64,000 nt of DNA from Dallia pectoralis (lineage: Eukaryota; Chordata; Actinopteri; Esociformes; Umbridae). The translations under genes were made by a program, and so were the position numbers. The number at the start of each line of letters is the position of its first letter. Within the stretch, counting starts at the first letter, position 1. Below the pieces are notes generated by a model. The model had not been told where the DNA came from and did no database searches. It saw nothing but the letters and a program-made list of their open reading frames with translations. The stretch covers positions 27,825,392 through 27,889,391 of the forward strand of contig CM055728.1 of assembly GCA_029465975.1 (NCBI GenBank). Direction: 5' to 3'. Shown here in pieces: positions 33,761-47,100 of the stretch.

Positions 33761-35810
33761 AACATGTTAAAGCCAGCCGTGGGCCAGGTCCCTTAACAGT
33801 GTGTGATGACAGGTCATTAGCATGTATTGTTATAAGCCAGGAGATATAGTACAGAGGGTCCAGCACATCCACTGGCCAATGAACAGCCATAATGAGACCT
33901 TGAGAGAGAGGCCAGGACGGGGGGGATGGGGGGACAGTGGGCCTCATGCACCCAACATGCCAGTGAACGTTGCCCGAGCCTCTGTCAACATTAGCCTGGG
34001 TAAACAGGAGCCATCATGACATTATGAAATTAGGCGGAAAATCCATTACCAGTGACCTTCTCCCCCCCTGCCCGCTCCACCCTCCCCGGTTCCTTTATCT
34101 CCCTAACCCACTCCTCGACTCTCTCCCACTCATGTTGCTCCGACTCTGCCATTATCTTGCTCGACCGCCCTCTTCCTCTCTTCCAACGTCTCTCTTTTGC
34201 TCACACAGCCTTGCTTTGTGTCTCTTTCACCTGATAACTATATGGTGTGACCTTCGTACAGCTCCTTATTCCGTTTCTCCCTTCTGGTTCATGGAGACAA
34301 ACAGCTTTTGTGCGCTGATATACAAGGATGTACCAGTGTCTCCGTCCAGCCGTATATCTCACAGGTCCGAGAGATTATAAAGAGATTATCCAGTAGAGAA
34401 GCTGAAAGCTCTAAGGAATATCGGAAAGAACAGAGAAACGAGACCAGGAGAAACGCAGGGGCTGGGGAGGAGTAGGAGGAGGAAGATGAGGTATGTAAAG
34501 GAAGGAGGAGAGAAACAGCTAGAAGAGGAATCAGGCAACAGTTTATATAAAATCCGGTCAGGAAAACAGCTGACATCAGCTTCACAGTCTCTCCCAGTAT
34601 TAACTCTATTAACTGGAAGTGGAGGAGTAACATCCAACATCGTCATGGCAGCAGTGGGCTGTACTTTATTTAGGTCAGAGTCGGAAAGCAAAAAACAACA
34701 CCGGGCATTGAGGGACACGTAGAGAGAGTGTGGGCCAGACAGTGGATGTGTCTGGGACCAGATGTGTCTGGGACCGGATGTGTCTGGGCTGGTCCCCAGA
34801 TCCCCAGAGTTATGTGATAAGTGGCTGGCGGCAATGAACGGAACACGCAGCTGCCATGGCCACAAGCCCATGTGACAAGACAAGCAGAAACACACACACA
34901 GTCGTCTCCTCTGGGACTGTAACCACAGCAACCACATCGTGAGGACCAGGGCAGTGTGATGGAGTTACTCGCAATACTGTGAACTCCAACCTCTGAACCC
35001 TACACCCAACAGGTCAGCCATATGGGACATTGTGAGGCAGGGAGGTCACGCGTAGAGAGACAGACCAACCGTCACCTGGGAGGCTGTGGTGGAGTGGTGG
35101 AGTGATTTGTTTCAGCTGGCATCAAAACACAATTCATTTGAAAGGTTCTTCACCAGATCCCCACACTCTTTATAGAAAAAAAACATATCTGCAGTTCTAA
35201 CCTCTATGGAAAACAAAAAGATATATATTTATTTACTTCGCTTTTTTATCTTCCTTCCCTGCATGTTGTTTTTTTCCTACATTTAGGGGTGGCATTTTAG
35301 TTCTGGGAAGAACATTTTTTCGTTTTTTTTGTGTGTTATATACTGTGTGACCTTAGTGGAATTCAATTTCCCAGAGCTCATTGTTAAGCAGATGCTTTCC
35401 CGCAAGCTTAACGTTATGGACGGGACTTTGCCTTTGCCGGGTCTAGCTGGGTTAGCTTTAATCCATGTCATTCCTTCTCTACCACCAAATGAGCTGTAGA
35501 CAGGACAAGCTCAGGACAAGTAATGCTTTCCAAAAGCATTTGCATGGAAGTCAAGTGGCGTATCAGCTGTGGGAAAACACATGCACGTGCTGACATGGAT
35601 TGCGTGCACACACGCACGCACACACACATGTGCGTGTGTTTGGAGAATATGTGTGTGTGTTTGGTTGAATGTGCATGTGTGTCCTATGAATGAAGAAATT
35701 TCCTAACAGTAGATTTCGCAACAGATCTATTGCCTCTAATCATTCATCTCATGATCTCAGTCACGAAATATTACACTACGATTCGGGTGCGTCTCAGCGT
35801 TTCTTCAGCA
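33760..35810. other. No gene found; possible unique regulatory sequence at 33800-34040
   Basis: The 33800-34040 part is balanced in composition and not repetitive, with homeodomain-type cores such as CATAATGAG and GAAATTAGG, so it could be conserved noncoding DNA. The 34380-34930 part contains a threefold GGATGTGTCTGGGAC duplication at 34742-34790. Nothing reads as an exon with good splice sites. Confidence 0.4.
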
Positions 35811-35814
35811 CAAA

Positions 35815-36028
35815 ACACACGCACTCTAGAAGGCACACACACTCTAGAAAGCACACACACTCTCTAGAAAGCACACACACTCTCTAGAAAGCACACACAC
35901 TCTAGAAAGCACACACACTCTCTAGAAAGCACACACACTCTCTAGAAAGCACACGCACTCTCTAGAAAGCACACGCACACTCTAGAATGCACACGCACAC
36001 TCTAGAATGCACACGCACACTCTAGAAA
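35815..36028. repeat. About 20-bp minisatellite, about 10 copies
   Basis: Units of CACACACTCTCTAGAAAGCA, some lacking one CT pair, all containing TCTAGA. It abuts the following 30-bp array directly. Confidence 0.93.
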
Positions 36029-36747
36029 GCAGTGGCAGTGTCTGCTAGCTGGTTGGTAAGGGTGTCAGTGTCTGCTAGCTGGTTGGTGAGGGTGCCAGTG
36101 TCTGCTAGCTGGTTGGTGAGGGTGGCAGTGTCTGCTAGCTGGTTGGTGAGGGTGGCAGTGTCTGCTAGCTGGTTGGTGAGGGTGGCAGTGTCTGTTAGCT
36201 GGTTGGTGAGGGTGGCAGTGTTTGCAAGCTGGTTGGGAGGGTGGCAGTGTCTGCTAGCTGGTTGGTGAGGTTGCCAGTGTCTGCTAGCTGGTTGGTTGGG
36301 AGGGTGGCAGTGTCTGCAAGCTGGTTGGGAGGGTGGCAGTGTCTGCTAGCTAGTTGGTGAGGTTGCCAGTGTCTGCTAGCTGGTTGGTTGGGAGGGTGAC
36401 AATGTATGCAAGCTGGTTGGGAGGGTGGCAGTGTCTGCTAGCTGGTTGGTTGGGAGGGTGGCAGTGTCTGCTAGCTGGTTGGTTGGGAGGGTGGCAGTGT
36501 CTGCTAGCTAGTTGGTGAGGTTGCCAGTGTCTGCTAGCTGGTTGGTTGGTGAGGGTGGCAGTGTCTGCTAGCTGGTTGGTTGGGAGGTTGCCAGTGTCTG
36601 CTAGCCGGTTGGTGAGGGTGGCAGTGTCTGCTAGCTGGTTGGTTGGTGAGGTTGCCAGTGTCTGCTAGCTGGTTGGTTGGGAGGGTGGCAGTGTCTGCTA
36701 GCTGGTTGGTTGGGAGGGTGGCAGTGTCTGCTAGCTGGTTGGTGACC
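36028..36747. repeat. 30-bp minisatellite, about 24 copies
   Basis: Units of GTGGCAGTGTCTGCTAGCTG plus GTTGGTGAGG, with 25- to 34-bp length variants caused by GTTGG duplication or loss. Confidence 0.95.
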
Positions 36748-36749
36748 AC

Positions 36750-38880
36750 GAGAGGCTATTTACCTAAAGAGCGGTTGTAACTCAGTCAGAACTAATTCTG
36801 TTTGTTCTCGTGATTGTGCGTGTACATGTGAATGAGTGAGTGAGAGAAAGGAGAGAGAAAAGAGAGTGAGAGCGTGCGTGTCAAAATAGTCAATACCACT
36901 CGCCCCTTCCTCCATACCTTTCCTCGCCCTGTCATCACCATGGCAACCCCCTCACTCCAGTAATAGCATGCAGCAATATCTCCCCCCTCCCCCAAGACAA
37001 TCATCCTTCTCTCTTCGTATCTCTCTATATGCACTTCACAGAAAAAAACATATATTGTTTCAGGCAGGAAAACAAGGGATGAATAAGCCAATTGTAAGCT
37101 GTGAATGATTGGGTGGCCATTTTGGTATGGGGGCAGATTGGACATTAGTCAGGACACCAAAATAACACATCTCCTACAGTAAATATTGAACTCTATAGAG
37201 ACCACAGGGAGTCAGGACACCCGTTAAACATCCCATCAGAATGTACAATGCTCTTCAAAAAGGCAATATCCCGAATCACTCCCCTGGGGAATAGAAGATC
37301 TCCGTAGCTACAGGTGGGCGCCCACAGTGGGATGCATGGTGACTGTTCACAGATGTAGGATCGGAGACAAACAAAGCGTATTAATGGAAATCTCAATTAC
37401 CACAAATTCGACAATGCCCTGTAGCAAATTTATATCTGACACGCTTCTCTGTGCTCTCACTGGCATGGGCCGAACCTCGCGGGAGCTGTGAACATATCCA
37501 ACACACAAGTGCCCCTCTTCTGTAATGGCTGTCTGTACTGTAACACCTGCCCGCAACGCCTGTCCGTGAAGTTGTCTGTAATGGTTGCCTGTACTGGCAG
37601 TCTGTATCGACAGTTTTTAACACTGGTTTGATAACGGCAGTCTGTAATGCCTGTCTGTTATGGAATTCTGTAAGTGCAGTCTGTAATGTCTGTCCATAAT
37701 GCTGTCTGAAAAGGCATTCTGTAATGCCTGTCTGCAATGGTAGTCTGTAATGTGTATCTGTAATGTGTATCTGTAATGTCTATCTGTAATGTCTGTCCGT
37801 AATGGCAGTCTGTAATGTATGTCCGTAATGCTGTCTCCACTCTCCAGTCAAGCAATTTCTGTCCGTCCCTCACTGGAGCGCATTCTTCACATCGGCTCCT
37901 ACAGGGATTCACACCCTCTCCCCACACTTCCATCCTTCTTCCTTCTTCCTTTTTATCACTTGTATCACAAATGCTGTATATTACATTTGTTCTGGGAATT
38001 TGTCTAGACAGAATGAAATGCAAACATATACCTATATTGGAAGGTTTAAAAGTATTTGACAGACCTGAAACTGTTGGAGTATTTAACACTGTTGTCTCTG
38101 GAGCCATACATTCACTTTTTCTCTCTGTCTCTCTCCACCTGTCTCCCTTTGAGTCTCTCCCGGCTGTCTCTCTCCACCTCTCTCCCTGTGTCTCTCCGTC
38201 AGTCTCCCCAGGTCTGTCTGTCCATGTTAGGGTTTTTTATGTTAAGGTTAGGTTAAGTTTCAGGGTTAGGATTAATAAAGTAGAATTAAGACTAGGGGAC
38301 AGAGAACATCTATTACTAGGTCAGGGTTAGGTCTCAAGTTGTCAAGAGGATAACAAAACGGAAGTGTGTGCCTCAGGGGAAATCTGAACATGCAACAAAA
38401 CACGTTTCTATTTCACACGCCAGCTTGTACTGCAGTCACATCTCTTATCCTCATCATCATCATCATCGGTAGAGTAAATTATTTAAGGCCAGACGCAAAT
38501 CCAATCATTAGCAATAGAGACGGCTCAAAAAATCGGAGGCGATGCAGCCTTTCCCCATTTCTTAGTGTTAAGTCTCAGTTCTAAATGGCCCACCATTCCC
38601 TTTCTACTAGGGTGTGACAGGTCAGAAGTCTGCCCCTACATAGTGTATAGGGCAGCATTTGGAAAGCATTGTAAGCTAGGCTCCATCAAACACATACTGT
38701 TATCTTCAGACAGCAGTACTGCCTTGGTTCGGGAAAATCCCTGTATATATTCGGTATGTGTGCTAGAGACTTTGTATGTGTGTGTCTGGACAATCCCCCC
38801 CGATCAGTCACAACATTAGCTTCCGAGTTACGGCTCACAACACTGCTGTTATGAGGATGAAGGATTTGACATTTGGTTTC
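36750..38880. other. No gene found; degenerate CTGTAATG repeat and telomere-like words
   Basis: Degenerate copies of GTCTGTAATGTCTGTCCGTA fill about 37520-37835. TTAGGGTT-like words occur at 38226-38275 but do not form a telomeric array. The rest is unique without recognisable exons. Confidence 0.6.
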
Positions 38881-38885
38881 ATCAT

Positions 38886-39187
38886 TTCATCTGTCTGTCT
38901 CTGTCTACCAGTCTCTGTCTACCAGTCTCTGTCTACCAGTCTCTGTCTACCAGTCTCTGTCTACCAGTCTCTGTCTGTCTGTCTCTGTCTACCAGTCTCT
39001 GTCTGTCTGTCTGTGTCTGTCTCTGTCTACCAGTCTATGTCTGTCTGTCTCTGTCTGTCTCTGTCTACCAGTCTATGTCTGTCTGTCTCTGTCTACCAGT
39101 CTCTGTCTGTCTGTCTACCAGTCTATGTCTGTCTGTCTCTGTCTGTCTCTGTCTACCAGTCTCTGTCTGTCTGTCTGTGTCTGTCTC
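38886..39187. repeat. CTGT/TACCAG tandem repeat
   Basis: Mixture of TCTCTGTCTACCAG 14-mers and TCTGTCTG tetranucleotide runs. Confidence 0.93.
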
Positions 39188-39515
39188 TTGCTCTCATAAC
39201 TCTCGCTCTCATAACCCTAATTATTTTCAGTGTGGTCTTGGCTAGTTTCTCCATTGGTCCATTGACCTATCCTTTATTCGGTCATTCCCCTTGAGCAGAT
39301 CCTCAATCAACAATCCTCTCTTCTATCTTTCTTTGCTCAATAATAAAATATGACAGAAGGGCCTCCCCCATCACCTCTTACCTACCTGGCTCAGGGAAAG
39401 GCAGAGAGACAGACAGTGTAAGAGAGAAACAGAGAGGAGGGGGATGGAAAGAGAAAATAATATATGTATGTAGAAAGTAAAAAGACGAGAAAGTGAATAA
39501 AATAATCTGTGCTGA

Positions 39516-39600
39516 CCTTTCCCTGGGGCTCGAAGACCAGTTGATGATCCAGAGATGAAGCGTTCTGCTGATATAGCCGGTCCAGTTCTGCGTTCTCTCT
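39516..39600 (-). other. Weak candidate noncoding exon on the L1CAM strand
   Basis: On the minus strand, ATTATATTAG could be an acceptor and CAGGGAAAG/GTCAGC a reasonable donor, bounding about 85 bp. The segment is open in one frame (NAELDRLYQQNASS...), but I cannot match it to a protein. It lies 26.5 kb upstream of the L1CAM start codon, so a 5' noncoding exon is the most economical idea. There is little pyrimidine tract before the AG. Chance is a real alternative. Confidence 0.2.
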
Positions 39601-39625
39601 AATATAATAAATGTGACCCTGGACA

Positions 39626-40808
39626 CAGGGGCGGAGCCAGAGGGGTGTCCGGGGAGGCACTAGACACCCCAGACATCTGATTGGCCACCCCGGGTGCCAC
39701 CCCAAAAATTGTATTGCCTATTGGCAGTTTGATGATGATTGACATCTCATTTGACCGCTTGTTGAAAGATATATTTATTTTGATACGTTGCGGCAAGTTT
39801 TTTTAAATCGAGGACAAAGAGAGATCGTTTCCACATTTTCGCGAAGTATTGTAGGTATTGTAGTGACCTGGGACCTGTTTATGTGTCAACGTTCCAAGTG
39901 TTTAAGTTGATAGTTCTGTGTTTGTAATCTCGCGGGGTTTGGGGGGTATAAGAGGAGGTGACAGGAGTAGTTCGCTCTATATCCTTAGTGAAATGCCTGC
40001 TTGTCTGGGACTTGTGATGAGACGCTAGCATCATTTGTATTGTTGAAATGGAGCCTACGTAGTTAAATATCAGAAATGGTGTAAACAAATAATATGTTTA
40101 ATAACACCTAAATTGTTACCTGGGGACATGTGGAGAGAAACATTTGCAGACAAAAATAAGTATGTAGTACCTCCCGTTTGACTTTTAGATGGCAATGTTT
40201 GTGATGCATATTGTAGCGACCCGTAATTAATATCCCTATATGGAGCAGTGGGTAGTGCACTCGGTGACGGAGCCGTAGGCCGCTGGTTTGAGTCCCCGCT
40301 GGACGCTACAGTATCTTGATTTTGTCCAGATTAAATAGTGTAATATTTATGTTACTGAGTATGTAAATGTATTATTAATCATATAATGATTTATTATACT
40401 TGACTAACCAATAATGTCAAATTATTCACATTGGTAACATGTTTTTGTAACACATGTGCCTAGCAATGCAATGACAGTCCTTCCTTAAACTGGTCACTAC
40501 CACTGCTATTTTGATTGAAAAAGATCTGTATGTCCCCTTTTATGGGTGGCATTAACTATTGTTATTATGTTCAAGGGTTTTGTGAAGTTACCTTTTTGGA
40601 CCACACCATCTTCTACATTGAAGAAATATGGGTTGAGGGAATTATTACTTCTATCTCTAATCATCAATCATAGGATTTATTCATTCTACTTGTATGCCAG
40701 GTTATAGGTTTAAATACTACTAACTTTCTGTCATTGTCTATGGACCCCCTGAAATAGCCTCGGACACCCCATGGCCACCCCATGTATAAAAGTCTAGTTC
40801 CGCCACTG
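39626..40808. mobile_element. Complete nonautonomous hAT element with 8-bp target duplication
   Basis: The ends are CAGGGGCGGAGCCAG on the left and CTAGTTCCGCCACTG on the right, imperfect terminal inverted repeats of hAT type. The 8-bp direct repeat CCTGGACA flanks both ends (39618-39625 and 40809-40816), the duplication length characteristic of hAT insertions. The 1183-bp interior has no transposase frame. It carries a tRNA-like cassette at 40212-40310. The element inserted next to the weak candidate exon at 39516-39600. Confidence 0.88.
40212..40310 (+). ncRNA. tRNA-like Pol III cassette inside the hAT element
   Basis: A 7-bp closing stem pairs TGTAGCG (40212-40218) with CGCTACA (40304-40310). 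Between them are a perfect A-box match TAGTGCACTCG (40253-40263) and a near-perfect B box GGTTTGAGTCC (40285-40295). A TTTT run at 40320-40323 could end a Pol III transcript. The T-arm does not pair properly and the 5' part is too long, so this is a tRNA-derived relic or SINE head rather than a functional tRNA. Confidence 0.45.
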
Positions 40809-40816
40809 CCTGGACA

Positions 40817-42265
40817 CAGGGATTGAGCTGATATTGAACTTTTATTTTCACCCGCACAGTAAACCACAAAACCAGCCTCGAGTCACAGCATCACTAAACG
40901 TCCATGCTCTCGCGCACCTTCTCCTATACCGAGAGTAAATTACAAAAAAAGAGCGCTAGCCTCGGCTCAAGTAGAAGTATCGCCTACCTACCACACCTTA
41001 CAGTGAGTTTTACAATACAATAAAATACAATAACTATATCGATCGAAAAAATTCCAATAAAACATAACCGCACAGTGGACGACAGACATGCACTGCCGCA
41101 TAAGTTCCCGTGCATCATCATGCTCTCGCGCACCAGTCATATTTGAAGTTCATAGAACGGTAGACCGTTGCCCTGCTGCTAGAGTTGCTAGCAAGACTAA
41201 TAAAACTTTATCAATGTTCTTGTGCCTCATAAATATAAATACATACAACGGGAATTAGTACCTAATATGTTAACAAACCCCGACCTACTTTTCCCACAAT
41301 TGTAAAGAACACAACATAGATATGAATATTGCTACCTACATTAAAACAACGCAGCCAAAAAAAAAACTAACAACAACCGAGACAAATGAGGCACAAACCG
41401 GAACAAACTGGTTATCAGACAGAAGTGCTGTCGACGTGACCGTAATTCATTAACGTGATGCGAGATCATTAAGTGATTGAACGACGAATAAAAATCAGCC
41501 ACCCAGTTGTGATAACAAAAACGAATGTAGCCCAATTTAAATACATTCCCAAAATTAAAATAACCTATGGAATCGGTCTTCTCTGGGTTAAATCTGTTTT
41601 TTTATGTCTTCATATATAACAACATCACACTGCTACACCTTTTCACACACACACAAAGCACATGGGGGCATTATCATCCAGCTATCTACACAAGCCAGCA
41701 AACACTTAGGCGCATGATTACACATTTTTTAAATCCTTTTGGGGACCAGAAAACCAATCCCCGAAATATAACCACAATCCTAATCTTAATGTCAATATGT
41801 AAACACTTAATCAAGTCCTAATGCCATATCCTAAACCTAACCTGCAATGCCTAAACCTGAAAGCAACTCCAATTCTAGCCTTAAATTAATTTGGAGGTTT
41901 TGTACTACAACTATGTCAAAAATGACAAACAATCCTAGTGTGGTCCTGCTGTCAAATCTTGCGAGGACAATATCTCTTACAAAGAACTTCTGACCCCAAT
42001 GTGTTCATTGACATACAGAACACCGCATTCACACAGAGCTGGTTAATGAGAAAGGTGGGAGTAGTAGAAAAAATAAACACCATAATTCCAATGAATGGCA
42101 AAACTGAATTCATTACGTCATGATCAGCTCTGACCACACACAATAGGACATGATGGAAGTGAGCAAACCGGCACAGCCATCACAAAATCAGCAGACAAAA
42201 CCAGTAGGGCAGAGATATGAAACCCAGGATAAACCGGGTACTGTAGTAACCAGCATGCCTCACAG
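40817..42265. other. No gene found
   Basis: A/T-rich unique-looking sequence. Around 41640-41870 is a stretch with CACACACAAA, GGGGACCAGAAAA and repeated CCTAA words, a combination seen in dispersed fish repeats. No exon is supported. Confidence 0.55.
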
Positions 42266-42270
42266 GGACG

Positions 42271-42420
42271 TATTTTTTTTTTAAATTTCTTTATTTAACC
42301 AGGTAGGCCGATTGAGAACAATTCCTCATTTGCAACAGCGATCTGGGGAGCAGCTGCGATTTGAACCCAGGACATCATACACAAAGCATGCACTCTACTA
42401 CTGAGCTACCAATTGCTCCA
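42271..42420 (-). mobile_element. tRNA-derived SINE
   Basis: On the minus strand the element starts with GGAGCAATTGGTAGCTCAGT, has an A-box match TAGCTCAGTAG and a B-box match GGTTCAAATCG, then a unique body and a tail ending TACCTGGTTAAATAAAG plus an A-rich run. The AAATAAAG tail is typical of SINEs mobilised by L2-type LINEs. It looks near full length at about 150 bp. Confidence 0.8.
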
Positions 42421-43730
42421 GTAGACTTATCACATCAAGCAGTCTCCAAACTCAAACTTCTATAAATATATTTTGCTGCTTTCCGATAGATGCACATACC
42501 GGAACCATAAATATGTAAGTGCTAAGTACATTCACTCTAAATAAAGATTTTTTTCACCATGCATAATCCAGCCACTTGTCTATCTAATGTCTGTTAACTT
42601 TAAGTAGAATCTGTGTATTCTGTCTAGATGTGTTGTCAACCATTTGCAGTGCCATAACAACATTTGCCATGACAACAATTCTCTGGATCTAAATGTATTC
42701 GTTGAATAAAAGAGATTGTGAACCTCTCGTGGTTGTCCCAGTAATATCCAGACAGGCATCACCTGCCATTGTGAAGTAAAATCCCACAAATGATAGGCGA
42801 AATGTGTTTTTAGCCTCTGACAGAGAGCCTACATGGCTGTGTCGCTGAACTGTAACACAGCTATTGCCATTGCTCGACTTCTGTGAGAGTGACAAGCCGA
42901 AGGAATAGTAGCTTGTCGGTTCCATTTTGCGCAAGCACTTAACTTGACAGGTGTTCAGCTGAATAAACCAACTCAGCCAATGAAGAGGACCTGCTCTCAT
43001 TTTTGCTATGAGAACTAAAACAGCAATAAAATCCAATAAAAACCTATGTTTATTTCTCGGCATGAGTGAAAAACACAGGTGTGAGGGAAGGATTAGAAAG
43101 AGAAAGTCACCAGGGAGTGAGAGATGGCAAACGTAGACTTAGAAACAAACCTCAGATAAGGTTCTACTGTGGCATGTTTTCTATCCAGTGTTTTCTAGTT
43201 GTTCCTGTCTTCTTTCTGTTGTTCACTAATTACTGTCACAGATTGGTGCTGTCTGCGTCAGGTGAGTTGAGAAGCATTGCTGTGTGTTTGTGTGTGTATG
43301 TTTGGATGCCAGGTGCGTCACTGCCTTCCTCTCTGCTTCTGTCTGACATTTCAGTCGCTGCAGGCATCTCTTTCTCTCTCTCACTCCCCCTCGTCTACTC
43401 TGTACTATTTGGCTCCTACCTCCCCTCTCCCCATCTTCACTCTCCCCTGTTTCCCCCTCCCCTCCCCCACTTTATCCTCTCCTCTGTCATCCCCTTCTAC
43501 ATCCCATGCATACACAAATTGTCCCCCATTTCCTGTCCACTCTCTCTCCTTCCCTTTCTCTCTCCTTTACCCTCTCTCCTTTCCCTTCCCTCCATCCCTT
43601 TCTCAGTTTTGTCAGGCCCAAAGTGCATCACTTCCTATAAACAGATTCAACACTGATATACGTTTACTGATAATGTATCTTCTATTATTATCACGTTTCA
43701 CTTAACACTACAACTCCTTACATCCTGTTT
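42421..43730. other. No gene found; possible transposon remnant at 42580-43060
   Basis: Phrases at 42840-42870 (GCTGAACTGTAACACAGC) resemble a stretch of the IS630-like relic at about 7925 (GCTGAACTGTAACACTG), so a second related fragment may be present. The 43330-43610 part is C/T-rich low-complexity sequence. Confidence 0.4.
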
Positions 43731-43732
43731 TC

Positions 43733-44190
43733 CAGGAATTTCCCTCCTCTCTACCCTGCCTCTAGATGACCCCTACCTCACAGACCCCCTCTCTACCCTG
43801 CCTCTAGATGACCCCTACCTCACAGACCCCCCCTCTCTACCCTGCCTCTAGATGACCCCTACCTCACAGATCCCCCCTCTCTACCCTGCCTCTAGATGAC
43901 CCCTACCTCACAGACCCCCCCTCTCTACCCTGCCTCTAGATGACCCCTACCTCACAGACCCCCTCTACCCTCTAGATGACCCCTACCTCACCCTGCCTCT
44001 AGATGACCCCTACCTCACAGACCCCCCTCTCTACCCTGCCTCTAGATGACCCCTACCTCACAGACCCCCCCTCTCTACCCTGCCTCTACATTACCCCTAA
44101 CCACAGGTCCCGCCCTCTACCCCCTCTCTACCCTGCCTCTAGATAACCCCTAACCACAGGTCCCGCCCTCTACCCCCTCTCTACCCTGCC
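43733..44190. repeat. 42-bp minisatellite, about 10 copies
   Basis: Units contain CCCTCTCTACCCTGCCTCTA and GATGACCCCTACCTCACAGA, with partial units near 43965-44000 and a diverged variant (CCTAACCACAGGTCCCGCCC) at the right end. Confidence 0.94.
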
Positions 44191-47100
44191 TCTACAAACT
44201 CCCTACCCACAATTACCCCCTCTGTACCCTGCCTCCCCATTGATTCCCCACTCTGTAACCCCATAGTGCTATAGCCCGGGGGTTCACCCTGTAACTTAAC
44301 CAGATAATTATCTCATTAGGCTCATTAGTGTTAACTGGGGCCTGTCTATTCTTTCCTCCTCTGATGGCTTTGTCTCCCAGACCTACTCCCACCCTGCGAC
44401 GGATCCCATCTGCTCCCAAATTCTAGTCTCTTTGGCATCCGTTCCCCATTCCCCCCCTGGCCTTCCAGCGCTGTAATCTCCTCTGAAATTAAGACTTTTT
44501 TACTGGTGTGTTCCCCCGTCCTTTTTTACTGGTGCGTGGTCCCGTCCTCTTTCCTCACCCCAGCCTCACTCCTTTTCTTCCCTTATCCGTCCTTCCCTCT
44601 AGCACACAGAGCAGCTAATTTACCTTACTATGGCTCAGGAGCAAACGCGTTTACATCTAGGACTCGCTTGTTCCACTCCGGTGAGACGGTGGGGCCCCCC
44701 GGCGCGATTTACCCCGGCCCGCTAATAATGCGTGTTAAACAAAAGTCACTTCTCAGGAGAAATGTCCTCCATAAACATTAGATCAGGTTGTCACTCTACT
44801 ATTGTGCGAGGACATTTGACGTAATGTAAACAGACACCATTGTAGGTGATTACACACACGACAAACACGCAGTGCATTATGGGTGGACACGATCTGCCTC
44901 ATTATTTTGGCTACTAAACGGCTCCCTCACTCCTACACATCCAGTTGAACTCACATCCTCTAGTCTGAAGGCTCGGCAGTGGCACTGATGAAAGGACACA
45001 AACACGGTCATCACAAAACATTAGCACAGAGAATTCATGCTGCGCTCACAGGCATACATACACACACACACACACACACACACACGCCATTACTGAGCCC
45101 AGGTAGTGGTGTAATGCATGCAGGCAATACAGCAGCGGTGTGACCTCATTCACTCTGACCTTTGAGGAACATAGAACTGAGAAAACACACAGGAGATTTA
45201 TTGTACTTACAAACGCTGTGGTTTACAATGTTACTTTGGGGCAGAAACGGCTTTTGCCTTTTCATGGGCAATAAGCAAAACTTCTGTCACCCTGTCTGGC
45301 AGGGTGCAATGCACTGTCTGCTGTAACACTTTCCTGCCGTAACCATCATTCAAAACTCCGGTGCACTTGTGCCACAGTTACTCTCATTTCTCCTGCATTC
45401 AACATGTAGACAACAAGAACCGATTGTTCACTTACCATTGTATCTACCCAGACCACCCGTGAGTGGTCATTATGTTTTGGCTCATCAGTGTACAGTAAAG
45501 TCACACACACACACACCCTTCTATAATGCAGGTGGAGGTCTAATGTAGTTGTTCATAGTTCTTCAGTTCCAACAACACATATTATTGTGGACAACAGCCA
45601 ATAAGGACAGGGTATTGTGGTAGACTGCATCTATCAAACACAGCTGAGGAGCCCACTGTACGTTACAAGTTGTCAGTCTGTAATGGATTGGAATAGATTC
45701 AACAGCCTTTTGTCTCTCAGTCCTGGATGACACCTACAGAGGATGACTGACTCACTGGCTGGCTGACTGGGTGACTTACTAGCTGCCGGGGTGACAGCTT
45801 TACATCTCCCCTCTACCTTTCCAATCTTTCACTATTCCCTGCTCCTGATGTCACCGCTGCTCTTCTCCCCCATCCCCTCCTCTCTCGGCTGTAATTCACA
45901 GCCAACCAGTCATTCAGCCAGTCATTCAGCCAGTCATTTAGCCAGTCATTCAGCCAGCCATTCGGCCAGCCAAACACTGAAACACAAGCAGCTCGACAAA
46001 GCAAAGAAAAGCTGTAAAGTCTGCTGTATCAACATAGAATTTTTCACTGTCATATAAAATAGACTTTAGCGGTTGTCATCCGCAATCCCTCGTCCCCGCA
46101 GGCTGTCGTCTCGTCAAGCGTCATTCCGTTTTGCCACCCATGCAGTTTTCAGGAAAAAAATGCAGGAGCGTTTTATCAACAAGGAATATTATCACGTACT
46201 GTTGACTGCAGAGATGCTGAGGTTCCCTGCGCTGTTCTTTCTCCCTCCTCTCTCTCTCTCCTTTCTCCCTCTCTTTTCTCTCTGTTACTCAGTTGTGAGT
46301 GTCTGGCTGATATAATGGGACTATCTCAGTAGGTGAGATTAAATTAGCTAGAGTGTATTGGGATTACACACTCGACAGAGATGATCCCAGCCCGCACCAC
46401 GTAATCCAAACCTAATGGATCTATCAAGGCTGACACACACAAACCAAAAGAGAGGACAGCCTCACTGAACACAGATCATAGTAACATCACCAGAAATAAT
46501 ATCCCCAAGGGGATTTCAGCTGCACAGATAGGAGATCCTCTTCTCTGTTTTTTGTGTTCGTCATTCCAAGTGTTTTCCATAAAGTACTCATTCAAAATTT
46601 CCCCCTGACACACATGCCACTAACTCATTTGGGAAACAAATGCTACATGAATAGGAAATGTGAATCATGCAATGGAAAGCTGAGTACAGACACGTGTCTC
46701 CTGACTGACCTCACAGAAGCCATATAACAGGTCTGCTGATACACTTTCCGCTTTGCCTCATAGATCAAAACAAAATGAGTGGGCTCCTGATCCCAGATCA
46801 GTGCTCCCACACACCAAGAAACAATACAGAGCACTCGATACGCTCCTTCACTGGACTTGAATCATCGTCGTGACGATGGGAATTGGCAACGTGGGAGTAA
46901 TGTCCTCTACATCCTACGAAGTACACTTGTGTAGAGTCCAGGAGGAGCTGGAGTCAGAGACAGGGCTGGGGTGTTGAGCTGGGGGGGGGGGGGGTGATTC
47001 ATTAAGAACTGTTACAGGACACACACACACTTGTGTGACACATTCTATTATTTCTGACATGCGTGTGACACATGCACATAGGCACGGACACACACACACA

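Noticed and set aside
38226..38275. Possible interstitial telomeric repeat (TTAGGGTT words)
   Set aside because: Only scattered, imperfect words; such GTTAGG-rich pieces are common in fish DNA.
40212..40310. Genuine tRNA gene
   Set aside because: The T-arm stem does not pair, the 5' part is too long and no anticodon arm is clear; only the A and B boxes and closing stem are convincing.
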